14,487 nt of DNA, from contig DATFXR010000065.1 in assembly GCA_035315685.1 (NCBI GenBank), forward strand, positions 1-14,487, read 5' to 3'. The notes beneath the pieces are model-generated. The model made no database searches. It saw only the letters and a program-made list of their open reading frames with translations, and was not told where the DNA came from. This DNA is from QHWK01 sp035315685. GTDB lineage: Bacteria > Acidobacteriota > Vicinamibacteria > Vicinamibacterales > CAVVIG01. How positions within the stretch are numbered: the first letter of the stretch is position 1; each line of letters begins with the position of its first letter. This document shows, one piece after another, positions 1 to 6,501 of this stretch. The position numbers and the translations under genes are program-made.

Positions 1-1
1 G

Positions 2-235
2 CTCAGGCGTGATCGCTTCTCGCTCGACGTGACGTCAGAGGTCTTGCCCGGCGTGACGCGATCGTTTCACAGCCTGTCTGACGCTGCGGAGGAAGCGACC
101 CTGAGCCGGATCTTCGCGGGCGTTCACTTTCGCTTCGACGAGACGGCCGGTCGCCGGCTGGGCGAGCATGTGGCCGACTTCGTGACGGATCATTTCCTCA
201 CGCGTCTCGGCGACAAGGACGACGACGCCCGATGA
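2..235 (+). CDS. C-terminal end of a vanadium-haloperoxidase/PAP2-type protein (partial)
   Basis: The gene enters the window already open; the frame has no stop from base 2 to the TGA at 233-235, giving about 77 residues. The translation contains S-R-I-F-A-G-V-H-F-R-F-D followed by a helical tail. This matches the C-terminal signature of vanadium-dependent haloperoxidases and related PAP2-superfamily phosphatases, where the His of the G-V-H-F/W-R-F-D segment is the covalent vanadate (or phosphate) ligand. The family oxidises halides with hydrogen peroxide or hydrolyses phosphate esters; the visible part cannot separate these. The other active-site Lys, Arg and His residues lie upstream of the window. 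The last residues are charged and lack a membrane anchor. The gene converges on the selenoprotein gene with only 11 bases between the two stops, and I see no terminator between them. A GTG at 29 is not the real start, because similarity continues upstream of it. Confidence 0.75.
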   Translation, partial: LRRDRFSLDVTSEVLPGVTRSFHSLSDAAEEATLSRIFAGVHFRFDETAGRRLGEHVADFVTDHFLTRLGDKDDDAR

Positions 236-246
236 ACCGTAGCGAA

Positions 247-858
247 CTAGCGGTCGATCTGCTCGAGTTGCCGAAGCAGGGCGTCGTTCGTCTGAAGGAT
301 CGGCGACCCCCAACTGACGACGTCCGGGTGCTGGTCGTTCCACTGGGCGTCGCGACGGTACAACACGTAGGCATCCCAGAGCGCGTCGGCGTCCGGCAAA
401 ACCGTTTCGGCCGATCGCTTCGGCCACAGCGCAGGCAACATCTGAAGATAGAGCTGCCCGACCGCGCGCTGCTCGTCCCAGTAGTGGCGAACTCGCTGGT
501 CGGTCAACAGCGTGCCCGGCCAGCGGTGGCGCGCATCGCCCGAATACATGTTGAACCAGATGGCGTATACGCGAAGCTCTGGGTCCAGCTTTGGATCGGC
601 CAACGCCTGCTGCGCCCAACGGGCGGCTGCGATGCAGGCGGGTCATGTCGGGGAAAGCAACAGCACGAGCCGGACGTGGCCTCGATCGTCGTTGAAACGA
701 TTGCGCAGCGCCGCCGGCCCGCCGAGTTCAGAGAGCGCGGGCGTGGTTCGGGCGTTCGCCGCGGCCGGCGGCGACGCCAACCAGGCTGCGGTCAGCGCCG
801 TCCCGGCCGCGAGGACCAGAACGGCGCGACGCACCGCGCGTCGAGTCAGACGCCCCAT
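247..858 (-). CDS. exported thioredoxin-fold selenoprotein with a UxxC active site (UGA read as selenocysteine)
   Basis: The frame runs from ATG at 858 to TAG at 247-249 with a single in-frame TGA at 643-645. Read as selenocysteine it gives 203 residues: an Arg-rich N-terminus and hydrophobic segment (about residues 5-33, signal peptide or anchor), a strand V-R-L-V-L-L-L-S-P-T, then Sec72-Pro-Ala-Cys75, a helix, and the strand V-Y-A-I-W-F. A strand, then U/CxxC at the start of a helix, is the thioredoxin-fold redox site. Codons on both sides of the UGA read as one continuous protein, and residues 98-170 (W-F-N-M-Y-S-G-D-A-R, R-V-R-H-Y-W-D-E, A-Y-V-L-Y) look like a conserved C-terminal half. 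A conventional gene caller would break this into two hypotheticals, 643-909 and 247-603. The start at 858 lies 2 bases after the upstream beta-helix stop, implying translational coupling; a GTG at 909 is a weaker alternative. The protein is probably a periplasmic thiol/selenol oxidoreductase of unknown substrate. SelA, SelB, SelD and tRNA-Sec genes are not in the window. Confidence 0.82.
604..640 (-). promoter_or_regulatory. candidate bacterial SECIS hairpin downstream of the UGA
   Basis: Reading the minus strand, two bases after the UGA (643-645) a perfect 7-bp lower stem forms between 634-640 and 604-610 (CGCCTGC/GCAGGCG). An asymmetric internal loop (626-633 against 611-612) separates it from a perfect 5-bp upper stem, 621-625 with 613-617 (CGCCC/GGGCG), closed by a GUU loop at 618-620. 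The loop G lies 22 nucleotides after the UGA. Bacterial SECIS elements sit inside the coding sequence directly after the UGA, with a G or GU in a small apical loop roughly 16-37 nucleotides downstream, where SelB binds. Position, stem size and loop all fit. The inference rests on hand-folding only. Confidence 0.68.
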
Positions 859-860
859 TT

Positions 861-1757
861 CTAGCTGCCGGGCTTCCGCGGGATCTGGCTCGGTGCGAGT
901 CCCGGGCACGGCGCATTCACCGCAGTGAGGCAGAGATTCTTGTCGAAGGACGTCGCGCCCGGCGGCGACTGATCCCAGATATCGACGCCGATACTGCCAG
1001 GGACGCCGGTCGAAAGCTGGATCGATGGATTGCCTACGACGACGTTCCCGCGGACCCGTGTATTGGTCGCGGCCGGGAAGACGATGATCCCGTTCGTGTT
1101 GCCGTAGGCAGTGTTCTCCTCGACGAGATTGTTGTCACCGTTGAGGATGCCGATGCCGAAGTCATCGTTTGGAGTTGCGAAGCCGTTTCCAGTCGTCTCG
1201 TTCCACCGGAGCGAGTTATTGCTGCCGATGATTCATATGCCGCCGCAGGAGAGGCCCGGAACGGCGCTGCCGTTTCTGACGGACACATTCGACCCGACGG
1301 TGATTCGCGATGACGTCGCAGCGACGCGAATGCCAGACATGCAGTTGGTCGTCGTGGTCACGCCTTCGACTTTTCCAAGCAGCGTGCCGTTGAAGAGAAT
1401 CCCGTCGCCACGAAATCGTTGCACGATGCCCGGTCCACGGATCTCGACGTCGGCTTGCGCGCCGCTGTTGATTCCCGTTTCAGCAGCGGTGGACGTCGAC
1501 CCGCCGCACGCGGTCGCCGGATCGGCCGGCCCTGTGATCGTGAACCCATTCAGCCGAAGGTCGATATGTGAGCTGCCGAACTGAATACACGGCGCGCCGG
1601 TAACGGTGCACGTGACATCTCCAACCAGCCGACTGCCTTCCCTGATCGTTCGAGTCGTCGATATCAGGCCGCTGATATCCTCGGCCAGTGCCGTACCCGC
1701 CGACACGAGAAGCGCGACCCCGACGACGGAGATGTTCCACACTCGCGTGCCTCGCAT
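861..1757 (-). CDS. secreted right-handed beta-helix repeat protein with an in-frame UGA at codon 175
   Basis: The start ATG at 1757 has a strong Shine-Dalgarno (GAGGAGGG, plus-strand 1764-1771) six bases away, and begins a signal peptide (V-V-G-V-A-L-L-V-S-A-G-T-A-L-A, cleavage near residue 25). The body shows beta-helix repeat features: L-N-G-F-T-I-T-G, I-R-G-P-G-I-V-Q-R-F-R-G-D-G-I, T-N-C-M-S-G-I-R-V, then after the break G-S-N-N-S-L-R-W-N, D-F-G-I-G-I-L-N-G-D-N-N-L-V-E-E-N-T, and Y-G-N-T-N-G-I-I-V. These rungs resemble parallel beta-helix (NosD/pectate-lyase-like) surface proteins of unknown ligand. Eight or more Cys residues suggest disulfides. The frame is interrupted by TGA at 1233-1235 (after C171-G-G-I) and then stays open for 123 codons to TAG at 861-863, which abuts the selenoprotein start. 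Either this is a recent nonsense mutation or sequence error, or the UGA is recoded. A conventional caller would end the gene at 1233. Confidence 0.72.
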
Positions 1758-2391
1758 GAAGCACCCTCCTCTCGAAATGGGCTGACGAACGGAATCACGT
1801 GCAGGTGCAGGACGCACTTATACACCGTCTTTCACCCGTTCGTGAGCCATTTTCATGCGAGGCCGGATCGATCGCCGTGCGGGCAGCGACCGATGGCACG
1901 ATCGCTACACCGCACTCCGCAGGCTTCCAGTACCCGCGCATTTTTCGCACGGCGACCAGAACCACCGCCAGCCGCGTGTGCCACGGCCCTGGCAGATGCG
2001 GCATGGATCCATCAGTCTTCGAAGCCCGCTGAGAACCTCGCCCACCTGTTCGCCACGAGTCCAGTTCATCGATCGTCTCCACGCAGCGCTTCTCGGCGAA
2101 ACGCCTCAAAGTGGCCGCAACGGGCCGGTCAGGATCAACGCGCCTGCTGGCGGTCGTTCTGTCGGCGATAGCGTGCATGGGCTGTTCCCGTCGATGGCCG
2201 CCTGGAATGGGCTGAAACCTTCCGATTTTCGGCCGTATTCTCCTTGTCTTCGTCAAGGGCCGCGCCGGCAGATTGGCAGGTGCCGAATATGGTCAGGGGA
2301 TCTCGACGCGCTCATCGACCGCCACGAAGGCGTTGCCCGGCCGATGCGTTATCGTGTCACCCGCGCGCTTGCGTGCAAACCGCGGTGACCG
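1758..2391. other. divergent intergenic region, no convincing gene
   Basis: These 634 bases separate the minus-strand beta-helix/selenoprotein operon from the plus-strand nag operon and should hold both promoters. Open frames of 109-177 codons exist on both strands (for example 1855-2388 plus and 1795-2256 minus). Their translations are Arg/Pro/Ser-rich, lack domain-like patterning and have no ribosome-binding site, so I read them as GC-rich noise. Near the beta-helix gene the minus strand has a -10-like TATAAG (plus-strand 1817-1822) with only a poor -35. An 8-bp inverted pair ACGAACGG/CCGTTCGT (about 1786-1793 and 1837-1844) could be an operator, but could also be chance. No nag operator could be recognised. 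Confidence 0.5.
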
Positions 2392-3162
2392 ATGCTCATC
2401 AAGACCTATGCGGATCGTTCGACGCTCAGTCGGGCCGCCGCGCGGCACGCGAGCCGCACGCTGCGCGGGGCGATCGCGCAACGCGGCCACGTCCGGCTCG
2501 TGGCGGCGACCGGCGCGTCGCAATTCGAATTCCTGGCGGCGCTCACCGAGGCGCCAGGCATCGACTGGAGCCGGGTGGAGATGTTTCATCTCGACGAGTA
2601 CGTTGGACTCGGGATCGATCATCCCGCCAGTTTCCGGAGATACCTGCTCGACCGGTTGATCACGAAGACCGGCATCCGCCACTACCATCTCCTCGACGCC
2701 GAACGTGATCCGGAGGGCGTGGCCGATCGAATCGGGCGCGAGCTTGCCGGAACACCTGTCGACGTCGCGTTCGTTGGAATCGGCGAGAACGGGCACCTCG
2801 CGTTCAACGATCCGCCGGCCGATTTCGCGGTCGACCGCCCGTACATCATCGTGACGCTGGACGAGGCGTGCCGGCGGCAGCAGGTCGGCGAAGGATGGTT
2901 CAGCTCGGTCGACGCCGTGCCGGTGCGGGCGATCTCCATGTCGATCAGGCAGATTCTCGAGTCGCGCGAGATCATCTGCGTCGTTCCAGACGCGCGCAAA
3001 GCCGGCGCCGTCAAGGCGTGCGTCGACGGCGAGGTGTCGCCACTCGCGCCCGCATCGATTCTGCGCACGCACGCGGCCACGACCTTGTACCTCGATCGCG
3101 ATTCTGCGGCGCTGCTTCGGCCGGCGAGCCGGGGTGAGATCCTCGAGAGCGACGAGTCATGA
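2392..3162 (+). CDS. nagB: glucosamine-6-phosphate deaminase
   Basis: NagB converts glucosamine-6-phosphate to fructose-6-phosphate and ammonia, the step that feeds amino sugars into glycolysis. At 256 residues it has the usual family length. Two family motifs are clear: M-F-H-L-D-E-Y-V-G (residues 64-72; Asp68 matches the catalytic proton-relay Asp) and V-G-I-G-E-N-G-H-L-A-F-N-D (128-140; His135 is the catalytic His). E. coli NagB has D-G-H and F-N-E at these places, whereas here they are E-N-G-H and F-N-D; this variant occurs in other bacterial members of the family. The ATG at 2392 places the N-terminus as in homologues, although its ribosome-binding site is weak (a GGTGA stretch just upstream). 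It is the first gene of an operon and its stop overlaps the nagA start (ATGA). The cytoplasmic location is assumed, since there is no signal peptide. The assignment to an amino-sugar phosphate isomerase/deaminase is firm; exact substrate preference is inferred from nagA. Confidence 0.92.
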   Translation: MLIKTYADRSTLSRAAARHASRTLRGAIAQRGHVRLVAATGASQFEFLAALTEAPGIDWSRVEMFHLDEYVGLGIDHPASFRRYLLDRLITKTGIRHYHLLDAERDPEGVADRIGRELAGTPVDVAFVGIGENGHLAFNDPPADFAVDRPYIIVTLDEACRRQQVGEGWFSSVDAVPVRAISMSIRQILESREIICVVPDARKAGAVKACVDGEVSPLAPASILRTHAATTLYLDRDSAALLRPASRGEILESDES

Positions 3163-4133
3163 CCATCGATCTGCCGGGGCTGTTCGACCTGCAGGTGAAC
3201 GGCTTTGGCGGCGTCGATTTCAACGCGCCTGACCTGACAGCGGGTCAGGTGGACGAGGCGCTCCAGCGCATGCGGACCACCGGAGTGACCCGCTGCCTGC
3301 CGACGCTCATCACCTCGTCGTTCGCGCAGTTCGCGGCGAGCGCCCGGGTGCTGTCGCGTGCGACGTCTCCGGCGATCGCCGGTATTCACATGGAAGGACC
3401 GTATGTGTCGCCAGAGGACGGCGCCCGCGGCGTTCATCCGCGCGAGCACGTGAGGCCGGCAGCGATCGACGACTTCAATCGCCGGCAGGAAGCGGCTGAC
3501 GGCCGAATCGTCCTCGTCACGCTTGCGGCTGAAGTCGACGGCGCACTGCGCCTCATCGAGCATCTCGCCGCGTCCGGCGTGCACGTGGCAATCGGGCATA
3601 CCGCCGCGACACCCGGTCAACTCGCCGACGCGATCACGGCGGGCGCCACGCTGGCGACCCATCTCGGCAACGGCTGCGCGCAGATGCTGCCGCGGCATCC
3701 AAACGTCATCTGGGAGCTGCTCGCCGCCGACGCCGTGGTCGCCAGCCTGGTCGTCGACGGGCACCACCTTCCACCGGCGACGGTCAAGGCGATGGTGCGC
3801 GCGAAGGGCGCACGTCGAACCATTCTCGTCACCGATGCCGTGGCCGCCGCCGGCTGTGCGCCGGGAACGTACACGATCGGCGGCGTCAGATCTGAGCTTT
3901 CTGCGGACGGCCGCGTCTCTTTGCCGGGGACGCCGTACCTGGCTGGCTCGGCGTTGACGCTCGATCGCGCGATCGCAAATGTGGTTCGGTTCACCAGCCT
4001 CTCGATCGACGAGGTCACGCCGATGGCATCGACGATTCCGGCTGCTTACCTCGGCATGACGACTGCCGGCCAGGTGAGCGCCGAGTGGGATTCTGAACGA
4101 GGCGCCTTGCACGTGCGGCGCGTGATCGACTGA
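3159..4133 (+). CDS. nagA: N-acetylglucosamine-6-phosphate deacetylase, compact form
   Basis: NagA removes the acetyl group from GlcNAc-6-phosphate, giving the NagB substrate. The amidohydrolase barrel is readable in order: P-G-L-F-D-L-Q-V-N-G-F-G-G (residues 6-18), H-M-E-G-P-Y (77-82, Glu79 metal ligand), I-G-H-T-A-A-T (His147), A-T-H-L-G-N-G (His168), V-D-G-H-H (199-203), L-V-T-D-A (Asp226, catalytic) and L-A-G-S-A-L-T-L-D (261-269). At 324 residues it is about 55 shorter than E. coli NagA. It starts directly at the first barrel strand and so lacks the N-terminal part of the small beta-sandwich domain. The usual H-L-F/Y-N-A-M is H-L-G-N-G-C here. The start codon overlaps the nagB stop by four bases, so a longer N-terminus would have to run deep inside nagB; the short form is therefore genuine. 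All metal and catalytic residues are kept, so I expect an active enzyme. Confidence 0.9.
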   Translation: MTIDLPGLFDLQVNGFGGVDFNAPDLTAGQVDEALQRMRTTGVTRCLPTLITSSFAQFAASARVLSRATSPAIAGIHMEGPYVSPEDGARGVHPREHVRPAAIDDFNRRQEAADGRIVLVTLAAEVDGALRLIEHLAASGVHVAIGHTAATPGQLADAITAGATLATHLGNGCAQMLPRHPNVIWELLAADAVVASLVVDGHHLPPATVKAMVRAKGARRTILVTDAVAAAGCAPGTYTIGGVRSELSADGRVSLPGTPYLAGSALTLDRAIANVVRFTSLSIDEVTPMASTIPAAYLGMTTAGQVSAEWDSERGALHVRRVID

Positions 4134-4135
4134 CC

Positions 4136-5767
4136 ATGAACATCACGGCGCTCGACTGGGCGGTGCTGATCGGATATCTCGTCATCATCACGGCGATCGG
4201 CCTCGTCGCCGGCTATCGCGTCCGGCGCAGCAGCGAGTACTTCCTCGGCGGCCGCCGCTTCGGTCCGTGGTTGATGATTGCGCAAAGCTTCGGCGCCGGC
4301 ACGCACGCGGAAATGCCGGTCGCGCTCGCCGGTGCGGTCTACACGAATGGGGCGTCCGGCATCTGGTTCCAGTGGAAAAACCTGTTCATAACGCCCTTCT
4401 ACTGGATCATGGCGCCGGTGTTCCGCCGGATCAGGCGAACGACGATGGCGGAGTTCACCGAGGATCGCTACGGCCCGTGGATGGCTGGCCTCTACAGCGT
4501 GTTCGCGATTTGTTTCTTCGTCATCGAGACGAGCGGCATGCTGAAGGGCGCGGGCAAAGTGATCAGCCAGGCGACCGGCGGGACGGTCAGCGTGAACGCG
4601 ATCGTCGTCGCGATGACGACGATGTTCATCCTCTACAGCTTCGTCGGCGGGCTCATCTCGGCGGCCTGGACCGATCTCTTCCAGGGCTTTCTGATCATCG
4701 TGCTCTCGTTCATGCTGATTCCACTCGGCTGGCGCGTCGTCGGCGGCCTCGCGGGGATGAAAGCGGCGCTGGCGCCGTTTCATTTCTCGCTGTCGACACC
4801 CTCCGGGATCGGCCCGTGGGTGATCGTCATGCTGACGATCAACGGCCTGGTGGGCATCATGGCGCAGCCGCACATGATCGCAGCGGTCGGCACCGGCCGC
4901 GACGAGCGCACGTGCCGGATCGGCATGTTCTACGGCAACTACGTGAAGCGGGTCTGCACCGTCGGCTGGATGCTCGTCGGGCTGATCGTCGGCGCGATGA
5001 TCGCTCAAGGCCGCGGCAACGCCGTGGCGCTCGACGATCCCGAGAACGCGTTCGGTTTTGCCTGCCGGCAGCTGCTGTTCCCAGGCGCGCTCGGGTTGCT
5101 GATCGCGTCGATCCTGGCGACGAACATGTCGGCCTGCTCCGCGTTCATGGTCGACAGCGGCGCGTTGTTCACCGAAGGGCTCTATCGACGACGGCTCGTA
5201 CCACACCGTCCCGATCGGCATTATTTGTGGGTCGGCCGCGTCAGCGGTCTGGCGATCACCGCGATCGGCGTGCTGTATGCGGTGTTTCTGATTCAGAGTG
5301 TGCTGTACACCTTTCTGCTGACCGAAACGCTCGCGACGTTTGTCGGCATCAGCGTGCTCGGGGGCATCGTCTGGCGACGCGCGAACCGATGGGGCGCGCT
5401 CGCGAGCCTGCTGGTCGCGCTGACGACGAACTTCGCGCTGTACTCGATCAAAGGCCAGCGCCTGGATTATTGGGACGCGAACGTGTTCCTGGCGGCGCTC
5501 CTCGCCGGTATTGCCGCGCTCGTGATCGTCAGCATCCTGACGTCTCCGGAGCCATCCGAGGCCATTGCGTCGTTTTTCGGCCGACTGGAGACGTCGAGTG
5601 ATGACGATGTGGATCGGCCTCTCCTGCTCGTCCATCTGTTGCGGATGGACCGCGCCACCCGGCGCCAGGATCTGCGCACCTACCGCGACGATCTGACCGG
5701 GTTCGCCGTCGGCTGGCTGATGGTGCTGCTGCTGGTCGGTGCGACGGCGATCTTTCTGGCAACCTGA
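4136..5767 (+). CDS. sodium:solute symporter (SSS family), probable amino-sugar importer
   Basis: This inner-membrane protein of 543 residues has about 13-14 hydrophobic helices, typical of the SSS family. It shows an early E-Y-F-L-G-G-R motif (34-40), common after the first helix of SSS transporters. It also carries G-G-L-I-S-A-A-W-T-D-L-F-Q-G-F (171-185), the diagnostic SSS segment of the central helix. A polar cytoplasmic stretch (roughly 470-520) precedes a final hydrophobic helix at the C-terminus. It starts two bases after the nagA stop and is surely cotranscribed with nagBA. This context points to sodium-driven uptake of N-acetylglucosamine or a related amino sugar, filling the place of a PTS or NagP-type importer. 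An SSS transporter does not phosphorylate its cargo, so a GlcNAc kinase would be needed and is not in the window. The family call is firm; the substrate is inferred from the operon. Confidence 0.88.
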   Translation: MNITALDWAVLIGYLVIITAIGLVAGYRVRRSSEYFLGGRRFGPWLMIAQSFGAGTHAEMPVALAGAVYTNGASGIWFQWKNLFITPFYWIMAPVFRRIRRTTMAEFTEDRYGPWMAGLYSVFAICFFVIETSGMLKGAGKVISQATGGTVSVNAIVVAMTTMFILYSFVGGLISAAWTDLFQGFLIIVLSFMLIPLGWRVVGGLAGMKAALAPFHFSLSTPSGIGPWVIVMLTINGLVGIMAQPHMIAAVGTGRDERTCRIGMFYGNYVKRVCTVGWMLVGLIVGAMIAQGRGNAVALDDPENAFGFACRQLLFPGALGLLIASILATNMSACSAFMVDSGALFTEGLYRRRLVPHRPDRHYLWVGRVSGLAITAIGVLYAVFLIQSVLYTFLLTETLATFVGISVLGGIVWRRANRWGALASLLVALTTNFALYSIKGQRLDYWDANVFLAALLAGIAALVIVSILTSPEPSEAIASFFGRLETSSDDDVDRPLLLVHLLRMDRATRRQDLRTYRDDLTGFAVGWLMVLLLVGATAIFLAT

Positions 5768-5914
5768 CGGCACCCGCCGAAGTTCAAATCGCTCGTACCC
5801 GTTTCCTAACCAGACGCTTACTCAATCTCCATGATTGCCGCCCATCGATCTCGTACGCTCGTGGAGTCGTCTTCAGCGTGCGTTGTCATACAGAGCTTTG
5901 AAAGGACAGATCTC

Positions 5915-6313
5915 ATGTACTCACGACTCCTGGTGGCGTTCTCGTTCTCGGCCGCGCTCGTCGCGGCAGGCTGCAGCAGTTCATCCTCGCCGGCTACGCC
6001 GACTCCATCGACGCCGCCTTCCACAGCGACGCCGCCGTCCACTCAGACTACGAGCGTGTCGATCCCGCAGGGCGCCTCGTTGCTGACGCTGACCGCGTTC
6101 AATCCGAATCCGGTAACGGTCTCGGTCGGAACGACCGTCCGCTGGACCAATACCGACTCCGTTGCGCACACGTCGACCGCGGACGGGAGCGCATGGAACT
6201 CCGGAACACTCGCGGCCGGAGCGCATTTCGATTTCACGTTCCAGGCGACCGGCACCTTTCCCTACCACTGCGCGATCCACCCGGGGATGGTCGGTTCTAT
6301 CGTGGTTCGCTGA
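5915..6313 (+). CDS. cupredoxin-domain lipoprotein (type 1 copper, plastocyanin-like)
   Basis: The product has 132 residues. The start at 5915 is chosen over an upstream ATG at 5831 because it has a GAAAGGA ribosome-binding site (5900-5906) and begins a lipoprotein signal peptide with lipobox L-V-A-A-G-C (Cys20). A Ser/Pro/Thr-rich tether follows (21-47), then one cupredoxin domain: N-P-N-P-V-T-V-S-V-G-T-T-V-R-W-T-N-T-D (63-81), H85 in S-V-A-H-T, and F-P-Y-H-C-A-I-H-P-G-M (115-125). His85, Cys119, His122 and Met125 form a complete type 1 copper site with the short C-x2-H-x2-M spacing of plastocyanin and amicyanin. It should be a membrane-tethered periplasmic electron carrier. The partner is unknown, as no oxidase or nitrite reductase is adjacent. 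It lies 147 bases past the symporter gene and appears to be its own unit. Confidence 0.88.
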   Translation: MYSRLLVAFSFSAALVAAGCSSSSSPATPTPSTPPSTATPPSTQTTSVSIPQGASLLTLTAFNPNPVTVSVGTTVRWTNTDSVAHTSTADGSAWNSGTLAAGAHFDFTFQATGTFPYHCAIHPGMVGSIVVR

Positions 6314-6501
6314 GGATTCGAGGTCGTCCGTGGACGCGGGAGCTCCGTTCCCAGATGGATTTCCACGGCGCGCCCATCCGCCGAGCTTCGCACCGCGACG
6401 GCCGATCATGCATTCTTCTCGCGAATGGATTGGGCTCAGGGTGTGTGATACGGTGAAGGCCCTTCGACGAATCCGTTCGAGTGTTCGCACGAGGAGGCAC
6501 C

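Noticed and set aside
247..1757. UGA reassigned to Trp or another sense codon genome-wide
   Set aside because: TGG is used freely for Trp, and nagB, nagA, the symporter, the cupredoxin and the hydrolase all end in TGA at sensible places, including the ATGA overlap. UGA is therefore a normal stop here.
1855..2388. Open frame of 177 codons upstream of nagB
   Set aside because: It has no ribosome-binding site, an Arg/Pro/Ser-rich translation and no recognisable motif, and competing open frames of similar length occur on both strands.
4046..5773. 575-codon open frame antisense to the symporter gene
   Set aside because: It mirrors the GC-rich codon pattern of a clear SSS gene, is Asp/Arg/His-rich without domains, and has no ribosome-binding site.
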